A stretch of 64,000 nt of DNA from Epiperipatus broadwayi (Eukaryota > Onychophora > Udeonychophora > Euonychophora > Peripatidae). A model generated the notes under the pieces. That model was not told the origin of the DNA and did not search any database. It saw nothing but the letters and a program-made list of their open reading frames with translations. This document shows positions 1-10,925 of this stretch, in pieces. The stretch lies in the NCBI GenBank assembly GCA_028023455.1, contig JAQFVV010012476.1, positions 3,967,555 to 4,031,554 on the forward strand. The letters run 5' to 3'. Position 1 is the first letter of the stretch, and each line of letters opens with the position of its first letter. Both the position numbers and the translations under genes were made by a program.

Positions 1-341
1 TGTGCGTTAATAAATGCTTGTATGTTAATTACTGGCAGTGGCTTATTAAATTCTTTTTTTATATACTCTTAGATTATATTATTTAATCTCTGCTATTCCA
101 CTGAGCTAGTGACATGGGCTAACGGCCGGATATCAAAATATATAAATAAAATTAAAAAAATTTTTTTTACTTACATATCTGCCTACTTTATAAATTTTTC
201 TAGGTTCAAATGCCTAGATATTGCCCTGTAGTGCAGATCACGTTACGTAAGTCTATATTCTCCGGATTGTTATAATATATATAACATAATATTTCATGGC
301 CATAAAGTTTTGATATTTAATACTTACACACATATGTAAAT

Positions 342-698
342 CCATAGGCATAATACTATCTGGGGAAAATGGACAAAGAATAACCAATATCTAATGATAA
401 TCATAGGCATGATACTATCTGGAAAAAATGGACAAAGGATAACCAACACCAAATGATAATCATAGATATAATACTATCTGGGGAAAATGAACAAAGAACA
501 ATCAACACTTAATGATAATCATAGGCATAATACTACCTGGGAAAATGAACAAAGAATAACCAATGCCTAATTATAATCATAGGCATAATGTTATCAGGGG
601 GAAATGAACAAAGAATAATAAACACCTAATGATAATCATAGGCATAATACTATCTGGGAAAAATGGATGAAGAATAACCAACACCTAATGATAATTAA
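342..698. repeat. Minisatellite, six copies of a 59-bp unit
   Basis: Six tandem units begin with variants of CATAGGCATAATACTATCTG at about 343, 402, 461, 520, 578 and 637, giving a period of 58-59 bp. Units differ by a few substitutions and one or two single-base indels. No reading frame runs through the array, so it is probably a noncoding minisatellite. Confidence 0.9.
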
Positions 699-1329
699 AT
701 GATAAAGAAATAGCATTTAACAGAAATAAGAATGATTTCAGTTATTGATGTTATTACTGGGTAGTTACAGGTAAAAGTCATATTTGTTTCTGTCTTGATT
801 ATCAGTATATGTTAGCTATCATTTATAAGAAGATATGATATGGTATGTATCAATATAAACTACTTCATTTGTATATTAGTCAAAAAATATAAATAAATAA
901 ACAATAAAAGCATTAAAATTCATAACGTTATTACATTTTACAATTTATTAGAAGCCATTTTTTTTTATCTATTGGGTGAGTCGCAACTTAATTTCTGTAG
1001 GAGCCAAAATTCATACAAATTGACATTTGAGAGTCCTAAGAATAAGATATTTCAATTTAAAGTTTTTCTAATTTCTTGATAAAGGGAATTGATGAGATTT
1101 CTGCTAAAATGCAAAAGTATCAATTACCATACCATTATCAGATGATTTTCTTAAATCCATAATTTGTCACATCTATCCTATTTTCTTTAACTTTGCAACA
1201 AAAAACTGCACAACTTTTTTAATCTGAAAGTAGTATATAATGTTTTACAATATATTAACTTCAACTTGAATTTTTTATGAGACGTATCACCATCATCACT
1301 ACCAACCATTTATCAATACTCTGTAATGC
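699..1329. other. AT-rich stretch, nothing recognised
   Basis: No open frame of note, no tRNA-like boxes and no clear terminal repeats were seen. Short A and T runs dominate. Confidence 0.5.
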
Positions 1330-1858
1330 TTTATCCAGTTTTTCAATTTGTAGTCTCTCTTCTCAGCATCATACAAACAAATTACTTTATTTCATCTATC
1401 AATCTCACATGTAGTCTTTTTCTAGGTTCTTTACAATCACTTAGAGTTCCATTGAGGTCTTCAACTGTTCATTTATTATCATCTCTTTTAGCAACATGCC
1501 CACACAGCTTCACTTCAGCTTCTTAATTCTTTCAATGACTCAATAATATCTGTTTATTCTGTCATCCAAGTATTTCATAACTGATCTTTTTTCCATCTCC
1601 TAACATACATATGTCCACACTTTGCTGAATGATCTGATGTCTTTATATTGCTTTTCTTTTATGAGTCAAAGTCTCAGATCTCCGTTTTCAAACACATGAA
1701 CATATTATTTTGATATCAAATTATTTCTACCAAATGTGCTTCATTCCTATTTTAATTCTATGATTCATTTGGACCATTACATTTCCATCAGTGTTAATAT
1801 TGGAACTAAGATATCTGTAATTGTTAACTTCTAATTTAGGATTATAAATTATAGACAT
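1330..1858 (-). pseudogene. Decayed non-LTR retrotransposon, C-terminal end of reverse transcriptase
   Basis: On the minus strand, pieces in different frames resemble the region downstream of the palm in RTE/Jockey/CR1-type LINE polymerases. Near 1730-1850 there is a segment NNYRYLSSNINTDGN followed by NHRIKIGMK, matching the family pattern 'YLGS.I..DG ... RI..A'. Near 1400-1510 there is KLCGHVAKRDD followed by a basic PRKR stretch and LIDEIK, matching the family's 'GHV.RRDD ... RPR.RW.D.IK' tail. Internal stops and frame changes show it is dead. The upstream (5') part of the element is missing. A second copy of the same tail lies at 6755-6945. The family assignment rests on remembered motifs, not a search. 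Confidence 0.6.
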
Positions 1859-2036
1859 CTTAAACAACCTCCATACTTTCCCATTCTTTTTAAATTCATA
1901 TAAATAAAGATACAATAAAAGACAAATGACCTCCAAGATGCATTTCATACTGAACCAATACTCATCAGTTGGTCCAGTTTACCATCTCTCATATATATCT
2001 CTATCACATAAAGAGTATTATATCTATAATAAATTG
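1857..2036. repeat. Direct repeat, first copy (pairs with 2276-2452)
   Basis: About 180 bp starting TAAACAACCTCCATACTT is nearly repeated at 2276-2452. Both copies contain a submotif around 'CTCATCAGTTGG.CCAG' that also occurs near 8090, 8480, 14000 (reverse), 30430 and 30940. They therefore belong to a dispersed family as well as being a local duplication. Confidence 0.8.
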
Positions 2037-2275
2037 TTACATTTTTATTTACAATGGTCAAACTCATTCCACTCATAATTTTGACACCATCCACCTCAGA
2101 TGAATACAATAACAATTATCACTAACCATTTACTAAACTAGAGATGATCTCCAATATAGATATAAACTTTAAATCTCACTTAAAGATTAATATATCTGAT
2201 TTTTTTAATTTTAAACATACACACACACATGGAGTTATTGACCTTTCTCTTTCCCATGTGTAATATCTTTATGGA

Positions 2276-2452
2276 TATATTAAACAACCTCCATACTTCC
2301 CCATTCTTTTTAAATTCATATAAATAAAGATACAATAAAAGACAAATAATCCCCAAAATGCATTTTGTGCTGAACCAGCACTCATCAGTTGGCCCAGGTC
2401 ATCAGCTCCCATATATATCTATTACATGAAGAGTATTTATCTACAGTAAATT
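2276..2452. repeat. Direct repeat, second copy (pairs with 1857-2036)
   Basis: It aligns almost base for base with 1857-2036 over about 175 bp, with scattered substitutions and a few small indels. The spacing between starts is about 419 bp. Confidence 0.8.
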
Positions 2453-4019
2453 ACTGGGGGGAAATCCATTAAATATTTCTTTAACATTTTTTGTTATTTA
2501 TCTTTGTTTATTGAATATATTATTCAAATTCATTTCTTTGTAGAAATATATCAAAATATGTAAAATACGATGTTCACTAATATTAATGGTTATCACATAA
2601 ACTGATTTTATATTCAAAAAACCATATCTTTGATGACGCAGTTTCTTACCTATGATGCACTGCGGTTTCTAGCGACCTTGCTTATTTGTTTCTAATAAAA
2701 ATATACTATTATTTCAATAATTAAAAAAAAAGCAAGTCATATATAACGTGACATTACTTTTATAAGCTTGTAGTTACAAAAATGCAATACAGAGAGCGTA
2801 CCAATAGTAAAGTGATAAACTCTTTACCATTAAAAAGCTATTTAAAGACTAATATTACTTGTAGCAACTATAGATTATATATTTAAAAAGTCTGAGCTTT
2901 TTTAGGGAATGCTTCTACCGTTTAAATAATTTCTTATTCGAGTTTAAAATATCAGGTTGTTGAAACTAATCACCAAACCACCCTACTTTTGATATATTCT
3001 ATGAATTAGACTCTGTCGTTGTTGGTGATTGTAGTTTTATTAGAACTTTATAAATGTGTTTTTTTTCTTCTAATTTTATCGTTTAAAAATTATTAGTTTT
3101 TCTTTTAAGTTCCAACATTAACCATCTGTATAAAGGGGAGGGGGGATTCACTGCTTGATGTAAATCAAACTTACCTCTGTCTTAAGTGCATGTTGTTTTG
3201 AGTAACATCATTGCGTATGACCTACATTAAAATGATATTTCTATAAACAGCAATAAAGAGAAAAAGAGGAAGGGAACAAGTTAGAAATATTTAATGTATC
3301 CGTAATGTTTTCCCATATTTCTTATTTTAATTAATGCAATTCATTACTTACGGAGGGCAAAAAGCTTGGCGGCGGAGTATCAGATAAATGTTCCCGATCA
3401 AGTAACATCTTATCCAAACTACATTCTGCAATATTAACTACAATAGTCTATTCGCAGCATGGAATCTTAGTAACAATTATCTATTTGTTCATTTATCTAC
3501 GAATCTTCTCGTATTACTATCAGGACAACATTATTTTCTGAATAGTGAAATGAAAAATCTCACTGATCGTTATTGACAAATATACGATCAAATACAATTA
3601 TTTGTTTGGAAATAATGAGACAGCATTCAGGCCAAAAGAAAGTCTAATGTTACCACTTTAAAAAATAAAAAAAAAACTTTACTTTAAAAATTTGTAATTT
3701 GTTTATTCATCATCCTGGAGCTGCTAAGAATAATTTAGGAGCATAAATAATGCTTTGTATACTTTTTCAGCTCTAAACTATTGTGTGTTTTTATCTGCGT
3801 TACGATCTTTCTAACTACAGATGCATATACAATAGTTCTTTGATATATCAGGGTACTCAAAAAAAACAAAAAAACACGCAATATCATCTACTTGCAAACG
3901 AATATGGCCATTCCATCTCCAAGAGGAAAAGATAAAAAAACTAAAAGAAATAAAATATTATTATTTAGAGATGAGTATGGTCTCTGCCACAAACATGCTC
4001 ATATATAGAACTCGCTGGT
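2453..4019. other. AT-rich stretch, nothing recognised
   Basis: No coding or RNA feature could be supported. A short G-run (GGGGAGGGGGG) lies near 3136, and otherwise the sequence is low-complexity AT. Confidence 0.5.
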
Positions 4020-4345
4020 CCAGTGTCCGATTTATTTTATTTGATATTTTGACATATTCTATAGCAATATTTTTTTCTGAAATACTTCAACACTTGTTTC
4101 ATCTCAGATCTCCATTCTATGTCATACCATTCCAATAAAAACAATAAACAATGCGCCTCTCTTAAATGTCGTTGGGATAATCCCTATCATATAAATAGAG
4201 CCTATCTCATGAAAACTGTACTCAAGTTCACAATAAAAATGTATTTTAGGAAGTAGTCTCATATCTTTAATCCAATGATGCAATTTTACATGAGTGGATT
4301 CATAGGACCGATGTATCATGTTAAATAATATATTGATTGGTCCCA
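4020..4345 (-). pseudogene. LINE 3' tail, second family (copy 1)
   Basis: The minus strand contains broken frames ending in a segment around 'FYWNGM' and 'FQKKI', then KYQIK and a stop near 4040. These match the better-preserved copy at 5280-5760. By itself this copy is too decayed to identify. The call depends on its resemblance to the other two copies (5280-5760 and 26220-26700). Confidence 0.45.
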
Positions 4346-5279
4346 AATCTTATCATGATATTTTTTCTTAAATGAATCAATTTTGTGTTACAGCAATGAC
4401 AGGATGTCCATACACTAAAAAAGTAAACAATAAATTTAATTGCAGAAATCCATCAAGCTGTGATGAAATACCCGTTTAACTTTTTAAAAACATTAACATT
4501 CATAAAGAAATTTGGACTCCAGAAGAATAACTGAAGCCATGATCTATGAACCTTGAACTCTAGAATCTACAATTGCATTAAACCAATAAATGCATTGACA
4601 AAGACCAGATTGTTCCATAAAAAATGTAAAAATACAAGTTTTCTGCATTATGAAGACATCAAGATTTTTCTCCATCTTCTAATAATTTATCACTTTTTTC
4701 AACTATCATTGGTCAAAAGTATAATAACAAAAGGCAATAAATGAAAAGAATGAGACAGAGTAAAAAACCTTTTGAATCTGTTACTTTGACACTAATCTAA
4801 CTCTGCAGAGTCACACCTGCCCTTTCAGCAATAACGCTATGACATACTTAATTCTAACTACTTCCATGCTTGTATCTTTGTATAATATAAGTATCATCCT
4901 TTATATAGTTGTTCTTAATGATATTATATAGCTAAACAATTTTGATAATAATGTTCCAAGTGATCTAGCACCAACATGTTGATCCTCTTTGGAGACAAGC
5001 CCAACAGTTTTTCTTAGATAAGTGTTATCAACATTTTATTAGAAATTTATGATCTCTTTTTGAGGATTTCATTGTATTTAAAAATCAAACCAAATGTTGC
5101 ATTAAAATGTACTTCAGTTTTTGTGATATTATCATCATCATCAGAGCAGGAACAACCAGTTCCATAAAAGATATCATTCTAACTCAAGGTAAAGTACATA
5201 CATAAATAAAAACAATGTATTAAATATGTGTTTTGAAATGATTAAAGAAACTAATCTGTGGTCTACAAATACATCCATA
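4346..5279. other. AT-rich stretch, nothing firm
   Basis: No gene recognised. A short segment near 4535-4570 resembles pieces near 17895-17930 and 55635-55670, suggesting one more weak dispersed repeat. Confidence 0.4.
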
Positions 5280-5760
5280 TATAGAATACAAAGGCCTCTT
5301 ATTCTTTTATTTGATATTTTGGGATGTTGTTTTTTAACATCTCAAAAATACTTTTCTTTTGAAAATGATTCATCAGCATGTCAATTGTAGTTCTATATAG
5401 TATTCTATTCTCTGTCACATCTTCCCAATGGAAACAATTGACATTAAACTTTTTCAAAATATCTTTGAGATAATCTTTATAATATGAAACCAATGGTCAA
5501 GTTACCATAAAGTACACTTTCAAAAAATCTTGCATGGTTCACTTTTATTCCACGTCTAATCCAACAAAGGTGTGATTTCCCAATAAGGGACTCTATAGGA
5601 TCACATTGTTCTATGATAATTGCCATTGTACTTTTAAAATTTTAGGAAAATTCTTTAAATGAAAATTTTCTAATATCTTTTTTATGTCCAAGTCTTACTT
5701 CCATACAATAAATTAGATAAAATAATAGCTCTCTATATAGCTAATTTAGTTGCGGTAATT
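5280..5760 (-). pseudogene. LINE reverse transcriptase C-terminal remnant, second family (copy 2)
   Basis: Read on the minus strand, the frames are broken but the order of motifs fits a Jockey/CR1-like LINE polymerase tail. First comes 'RAIILSNLLYGSKTWT' near 5690-5740, the family's 'LLYG.E.W' motif. Then a degraded 'LL GNHTFVGLD' stretch sits where 'LRW.GHV.R' is expected. Last is an intact 64-residue frame (5299-5493) with DYLKDILKKFNVN, WEDVTENR and YR, matching the 'YKD.LK..L......WE..A.DR..WR' ending. The 5' part of the element is absent. Stops and frameshifts make it a pseudogene. Confidence 0.65.
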
Positions 5761-6606
5761 AATTACTGTGATGAAATATCCTGTTTTTTTAACTTTTGTA
5801 AAGCCGAAGCAGCACATTGACTTTTCTACTTAATAAACTACCAAGATATTTAAGTAGTTTATTTCCCATCATTGACTACTAAGAACTTGATAATCGATTT
5901 CAAAAATATTGTCGTAATATGATACGCGTTTTCGCATTTGTTGTTCAACTCCAGTGTGTGTTACGATATACGTCTAATCATATTTTGATTTAGCTAAAGT
6001 TCGTCTTTTGATCAATATTTATTGAAGCTTTTGATCGAAGTCTAACAAAACAGTTTATATGAAATCATACTGTTGTATTTTAAATAAAATCAACATATAG
6101 CACGCATCGTTTTCTTTTCTTTTTGCAAACTGTTAAGAAAAAAGGCATACATAACAAAAGAAAAAGTATCAAAGTATAAAAAGAGAAAGCCCCCCCCCCC
6201 CTTCATTCACAAATTTTAAGAACGCGAAACAATTTTCTTTTGTACCTTACTAAGACATTAATCAACCATATGATTTTACCGCTTCATTTATCGGTTCGTT
6301 TATTGTTTTTTTCTGCCTTTCTCTAGATCTTTTAGTGTAAATCACTTTTTAAAATGATATTTAATTGTCTGTAAATAATTAATTGAAAGCGTTTTTTTAA
6401 ATGTAAAATTAACACTTGATAGTTAATTTATAACTCTTAAATAGTTCCATTTATCATATAGCCTACTTTTTATTATGCTTCTATAAAATTCAGGATTAAA
6501 TTATCTACCATCGTAAATAAATTTTGCTTTAAAATGACAATAATGCAGACATGAATTTAAAAAAGACAGCGTGGAACAAAAAGTTTTAAGACGTAAAAAG
6601 AAGTTT
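5761..6606. other. AT-rich stretch with a poly-C run
   Basis: Nothing coding was seen. A run of about 12 C lies near 6190. Confidence 0.5.
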
Positions 6607-6734
6607 AAGAAGTCGATTGTGTCAAGCGTTGGTGGCCGAGTGGTCAGCACAGCTGTCTTACAAGCAGTTGTCCCGGGTCCGCGGGTTCGCTTCCCGGCCG
6701 ATCCTTTGACACATAAAAAAAAGAAGTCGATTGT
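6607..6734 (+). mobile_element. tRNA-derived SINE with 14-bp target duplication (copy A)
   Basis: The element (6621-6720) is essentially a tRNA body plus an A-rich tail. The body at 6626-6704 starts GCGTTGGTGG, has an A-box-like TGGCCGAGTGG and a B-box-like GGTTCGCTTCC. Its layout matches metazoan tRNA-Gly(UCC) (acceptor GCGTTGG, anticodon arm GCTG...GCAG). The anticodon loop reads CTTACAA, so the triplet is TAC rather than TCC, and 6-7 extra bases sit before the T arm. The flanks carry a perfect 14-bp direct repeat AAGAAGTCGATTGT at 6607-6620 and 6721-6734, proof of retroposition. It is a SINE and not a functional tRNA gene. Confidence 0.88.
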
Positions 6735-6754
6735 TGATATCTACATCATGACAT

Positions 6755-6945
6755 TCTAATTTCAACCATTCATCTCACATGCGGTCTCTTTTTAGGTCTT
6801 TTACAATCTCTTAGAATTAACTTTAAGATTTCAATTGTAAATCTATTATTATATCTTTTAGCAATATACCTAGTCAACTCCACTTCCTTCTTTTAATTCT
6901 TTCAGTGATGGTAGTAACACCTGTTTGTTCTCTCCTTTATATATT
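6755..6945 (-). pseudogene. LINE polymerase tail, same family as 1330-1858
   Basis: The minus strand reads a degraded 'RYIAKRYNNR' followed by 'LRDCKRPKKRPHVR' and VEIR. It aligns with the copy at 1330-1560 at both nucleotide and protein level. It contains an in-frame stop and only the tail is present. Confidence 0.55.
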
Positions 6946-6956
6946 TTTGTTTTCTA

Positions 6957-6990
6957 TATACACACACATATATATATATATATATATATG
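6957..6990. repeat. (CA)/(TA) microsatellite
   Basis: Short run of ACACAC passing into (TA)n. Confidence 0.9.
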
Positions 6991-7322
6991 TGACAATAAT
7001 ATTTAAATGATTGACTTCGAGGTCAAAATTCTCTCCACTACTCATAATAAATTAAAGATAATTGTAACATCATTTCATATATTGCAAAATATTGGAAACA
7101 ACAAATATACTCTTTAATGCATTTTCAGTGTTAATCACTCTTATCAAAATGCAAACATTATATTTAAAACAAAACTGAAAATACAAAATTCTATATTTAA
7201 CCTATTAATAACCTTTTGTAAAATTTGTAGATATAGTAGAAGCATGTTGATCTTTTCAGCTTATATTCACTATCTTGCAGCTATATTTAGTATTCATTTG
7301 CAAATTTGAGTTTTCATGAAGC

Positions 7323-7441
7323 AAAACTGGAATACTAGTCAAGCGTTGGTGGCTAGCAGTTAGTGTAGCTGTCTTCCAAGCAGCTGGCCCAGGTTCCCTT
7401 CCCAAACAATGCATTTGACATATTAAAAAACTGGAATACTA
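7323..7441 (+). mobile_element. tRNA-Gly-derived SINE with 15-bp target duplication (copy B)
   Basis: The body starts GCGTTGGTGG at 7342. Its anticodon loop CTTCCAA keeps the Gly TCC triplet, and it has a degraded T arm and a tail TTTGACATATTAAA. A perfect direct repeat AAAACTGGAATACTA flanks it at 7323-7337 and 7427-7441. The T-arm B box is damaged (GGTTCCCTTCCC), so it cannot be a working tRNA. Confidence 0.88.
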
Positions 7442-7894
7442 ATTTACTAATTTTAAAAAAATCTGAAGGTGTTAGTATTACACAGAGAAACATATTAGAA
7501 ATAAGCTGGCAATACTGCTGATTGGTTGTTTCTTTATTTTCAGATTCAGAACATTTACAACCTCTTTTGACAGCATTCATACTTTCATGTAGACTTTGAA
7601 AATGAAAATTTATATTTTCCCTAGTTTGTTACATATTTATGACTATTTGAGCAAAATATTCATGCAATATTTATTTTTTGACAAGAATAATGTGATTAGA
7701 TTCAGATTTTATTCTAAAATATTTACTTTTAGAAAAAAGCCATGCAAGACAAATCAGTAAATTATATAAATAACTTCTAATTGGATAAAAAAGCAAAACA
7801 TATTTATAATGACCACAGCATTTACTTTTTTTTCAATTTTAAAATAATTATAATTTTGATTTTTAAAACAAAAAATTATTGATAATTTTTTAGT
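7442..7894. other. AT-rich stretch, nothing recognised
   Basis: No feature beyond homopolymer runs was seen. Confidence 0.5.
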
Positions 7895-8160
7895 CATTCA
7901 AAGGCTAGAGATTATTCACTTAATGGATAATATTTCAGTAGTATAATTTTCATTACACCAATTTCATGCAAGATAGGGTCTGGTTTTTATTTATCTTTTA
8001 ATACTTTGTGAAAAGGTGTAATCATAAATATATGACCAACGACACGTGAAAAGGATGTATGATCCCCAATATGCACATTTTATGTTAAACTAGCACTCAT
8101 CAGTTGGCCCATATCACAATCTCTTACACATATCTTTATCATTGCTCAGCATATATAGAT
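7895..8160. repeat. Direct repeat, first copy (pairs with 8272-8540)
   Basis: About 265 bp shared with 8272-8540, including 'ATTATTCACTTAATGGATAA', a run around 'TTTTAATACTTTGTG' and the dispersed 'CTCATCAGTTGGCCCA' submotif. The copies are clearly diverged. The offset between starts is about 377 bp. Confidence 0.75.
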
Positions 8161-8271
8161 AGACAGGCAAATAGATACATAACTAATTACTACAGTGTAA
8201 CAGATAAGTGTAAACTTAAGGCCTTCACAACTTTTACACAAATGACATGATTTAAGTATATCAATAATCAC

Positions 8272-8540
8272 TATTAGCTATTCATTAGACTAGATATTAT
8301 CCACTTAATAAATATTATTGCTGTAATTTTCATTGCACCATTCTCACACAAGATAGAGACTCATTTCTGTCAACTTTTAATACCTTGTGGAAGAGTGAAA
8401 TTATAAAGATATGTCCAAAGTTATATGAAAGAGATATACGATCCCAAAGAGATATCTTTTGTGTTGAACCAGCATTCATTAGTTAACCCAGAGAACAATA
8501 TTTTACACATATCTTTATCATTGTTCAGTTTATAGAGAGA
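8272..8540. repeat. Direct repeat, second copy (pairs with 7895-8160)
   Basis: A diverged tandem copy of 7895-8160. It ends in 'ACACATATCTTTATCATTG', shared with the first copy. Confidence 0.75.
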
Positions 8541-8579
8541 GCCAATTACTACAGTTTAATTCTTAAGTATCAAACTTAT

Positions 8580-8665
8580 CAATTGTCTTTGGACATATGT
8601 TTATGATTGCACCCCTCCACAGGTGTTAAAAGTGAGTAGAAACCAGTCCCTACCTCCTCTATCAA
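8580..8665 (-). repeat. Inverted partial copy of the 7895/8272 repeat
   Basis: The reverse complement of this segment (AGGGACTGGTTTCTACTCAC ... GGACATATG) aligns with the middle of 8272-8540. The local family is therefore present in both orientations. Confidence 0.65.
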
Positions 8666-8846
8666 GCATCCATTAACAAGTCCAGAGTCATCAACTTGAG
8701 ACCATTCTTATTTATAGAAGAATTAATTCTTGTCTATTCTCTAAATATTTTTTAATCAATATGTCATCCCTTTTTGAGAATGACCTGAAATACTTTTTAT
8801 TTATCATATAGTAACTCAGATTTATTTTTATTTAAAAATGAATATT

Positions 8847-9760
8847 TCATTTTGTGCCTTCTAGGTCTATTTTTACTCTCATCCTCACATAATGAGTTCT
8901 TGACCACAATTTCTTATTGGTTGATATAACTAGCTTAATTATTTGCCTATGCTCTGGATTTCTCTTTTCTAGTTCACTAAATTTTAATCTGGGTGCTTTC
9001 CTAGTAAATTTATTATACACCATAACAAACAAAATACTTTTATATTTGATTCTATTAAAGTGATAATGTTTAAATAATTTAATTCGTTTTTCAAATCATA
9101 CATTTCTTAATTTCTGTCTTTATTGTGTGTGAATTCAGATGCACAGTCAACCATAATGCAAATATCACTCTCCAGTGCTCCTGTGTTAACATTAAAATTA
9201 TTTAGATTATCAATATATCGATCATTTTTAATTAACACAATCAGGTATTGATCACTAGCTCTATCTGTTTTATCTAACTTAGATACATCTATCTGTGGTG
9301 GTTCTAAAATTATATTATAACTAGCATTGGTGGCCCAGTGGTTAGCATAGCTGCCTTCCAAGGAGCTGGCCCAGGTTCGCTTCTCGGTCAACGCATTTGA
9401 CATATTAAAAAAAAGCTACCTTTATCTATTTTCTTAGTTACTACAACATTTGCTTTATTATTATTTTTAATCTCATTTATCAGCTGGGTTTTATCATCTT
9501 CTGCTTCTGTAAACAATTTTTTTATTTTTTATCTCAGTTCTTTATTCTGCTTTTTTATATGATCTATGATTTCTTCAGTTTCTTTAACATGATTTCCATG
9601 TTCTCTTTAATTTTCTTATTTTGTGTTTTAAAATCTTCACTTTGTTTACGACACATTTTAATTTTCTTATTCAATTCTGTGAACATGCTTATGATCACGT
9701 TTTTAAACTCATTTTCATGAGTCTCGTTTTATTTTCCTGAGCTTCCCGTTTTTGCTTTAG
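8847..9760 (-). pseudogene. Unidentified coding remnant with coiled-coil part, split by a SINE
   Basis: The protein family is not recognised. On the minus strand, 9420-9760 reads in broken frames as a charged, Lys/Glu/Asn-rich helix-like stretch (pieces such as MFTELNKKIKMCRKQSEDFK and IDHIKKQNKELR) typical of a coiled coil. After the SINE at 9324-9418 the frame continues at 9107-9320 with 'PPQIDVSKLDKTDRASDQYL' and 'FNVNTGALESDICIMVDCAS'. A separate 61-residue frame at 8847-9032 reads 'KAPRLKFSELEKRNPEHRQI'. The order could be ORF1 of a LINE or another retroelement protein, but no diagnostic motif proves this. Stops and frameshifts separate the parts. Confidence 0.4.
9324..9418 (+). mobile_element. 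tRNA-Gly(UCC)-derived SINE (copy F), closest to the parental tRNA
   Basis: The body at 9324-9395 (72 nt) aligns almost throughout with metazoan tRNA-Gly(UCC): GCATTGGTGG, A box near TGGCCCAGTGG, CTGCCTTCCAAGGAG with TCC anticodon triplet, GGTTCGCTTC B box and a 3' CAACGCA. It is followed by TTTGACATATT and an A run, the same tail as copy B. Mismatches in the T stem (CCAGG against CTCGG) and the shared tail argue for a SINE rather than a gene. No clear target duplication was found. Confidence 0.8.
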
Positions 9761-9887
9761 TTCGGATAATTAATTATATATATACATTTATAATAAATAC
9801 AGCTACTCACTTTTCTATATATATAAAAAAAATTAAATGTATATAAAAAATTTAATATTTTTTTTTATTTATTTAATAAAAATTATT

Positions 9888-10019
9888 CTACACGAATAAA
9901 GCATGATAAACAGAGCACAAAAACATTAATTATAAACAACAATTAGCCAAGCGCTTTCTGTACTGTATACCAGAATCATGGGTCTGTTTATCACGCTTTA
10001 TTCGTGTAGAATAATTTTC
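9888..10019. mobile_element. Small foldback element with about 35-bp terminal inverted repeats
   Basis: The left end AAAATTATTCTACACGAATA ... GATAAACAG is the near-perfect inverse of the right end CTGTTTATCACGC ... TTCGTGTAGAATAATTTT. The total length is about 130 bp with roughly 60 bp between the arms. It has no coding capacity. It is probably a miniature inverted-repeat transposable element, and no target duplication could be fixed because both flanks are AT runs. Confidence 0.75.
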
Positions 10020-10737
10020 ATTATCTGATAGAGCTTTTATATTATTTATTTATTTAATAACTAGAATGCTCACCCCTCTTTCCAGAATGCAACTTTTCTA
10101 AAACTGTAAGGTATTTTAATGCCTTATTTTATTTATTTGCAAATTACTATTATATCTACCAATCTATTTCTATCACTATCACCGTGTAAGACAATTATGA
10201 GTTTATTGGTTGATTTTTATTAATAATAAAATAAATGATTATATGAATCATCCAACTAAGTAATTATATTCCATATTTCAATGACTAATTTATATTTTTC
10301 TGAATACTAATATAAAAAAAATATACAACTAAACTAGGATCAATTCCTATTGTTTTAATCAAGATAATCCTGAAAACAGGCTTCCAAATCTAACAGTAAC
10401 CACCTTTTTAACGATTGGTAATAACGAAGTTAACCATAAAATTAAAAAAAGAAATACCATATTTGCAAATTAATTTTAGTCTGAGGGAATTTAAAGGTAA
10501 CTAATTGGCTACTGTGTACATGATGGTGAAGTGATTAAATACAACTTATTTTTAGTTGACAAATCTATAATAATCACAAGCAATGTTCAAATTGAACACA
10601 TAGTTAAAAATAATTTTCCATTCATATTCAATTATATTTCATGAACGTTACTCCCTCCACCTAATACTTTATCACATTAACAAAATAAATAATCAGCTTG
10701 GACTTCAGATAAGAAATAACAAACAATATTTTAATGT
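10020..10737. other. AT-rich stretch, nothing recognised
   Basis: No gene, RNA or repeat could be supported. Confidence 0.5.
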
Positions 10738-10925
10738 ATGAATTTTTTCTACAGTACAGACTTTTTTATACCTGCACTCCAATATATAATATATAGGGGC
10801 TTTGAACTCAGACTTTCACACCATCCTCAACTATCCACGCTATCTCATACTGCTGACACACTTGATCACACACATGTCGAAAAGATAAATAATTACCAAT
10901 ATACGTTTTTCGTGACAATAATTTT
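10738..10925 (-). repeat. SINE-like dispersed repeat, second family (copy)
   Basis: The segment with TTTGAACTCAGACTTTCACA, 'CATACTGCTGAC.CACTTGATCACA' and 'AATAATTACCAATATACG' recurs at 30300-30420 and 30810-30930. In reverse complement it contains GAGTTCAAAGCCC, resembling a tRNA B box (GAGTTCGAATCCC in the 30.3-kb copy). A tRNA-derived SINE read on the minus strand is plausible, but no convincing A box or tail was seen. Confidence 0.6.

Noticed and set aside
6626-6704. Functional tRNA gene
   Set aside because: The body is tRNA-like, but it sits between a perfect target duplication, has extra bases before the T arm and a SINE tail shared with other copies.
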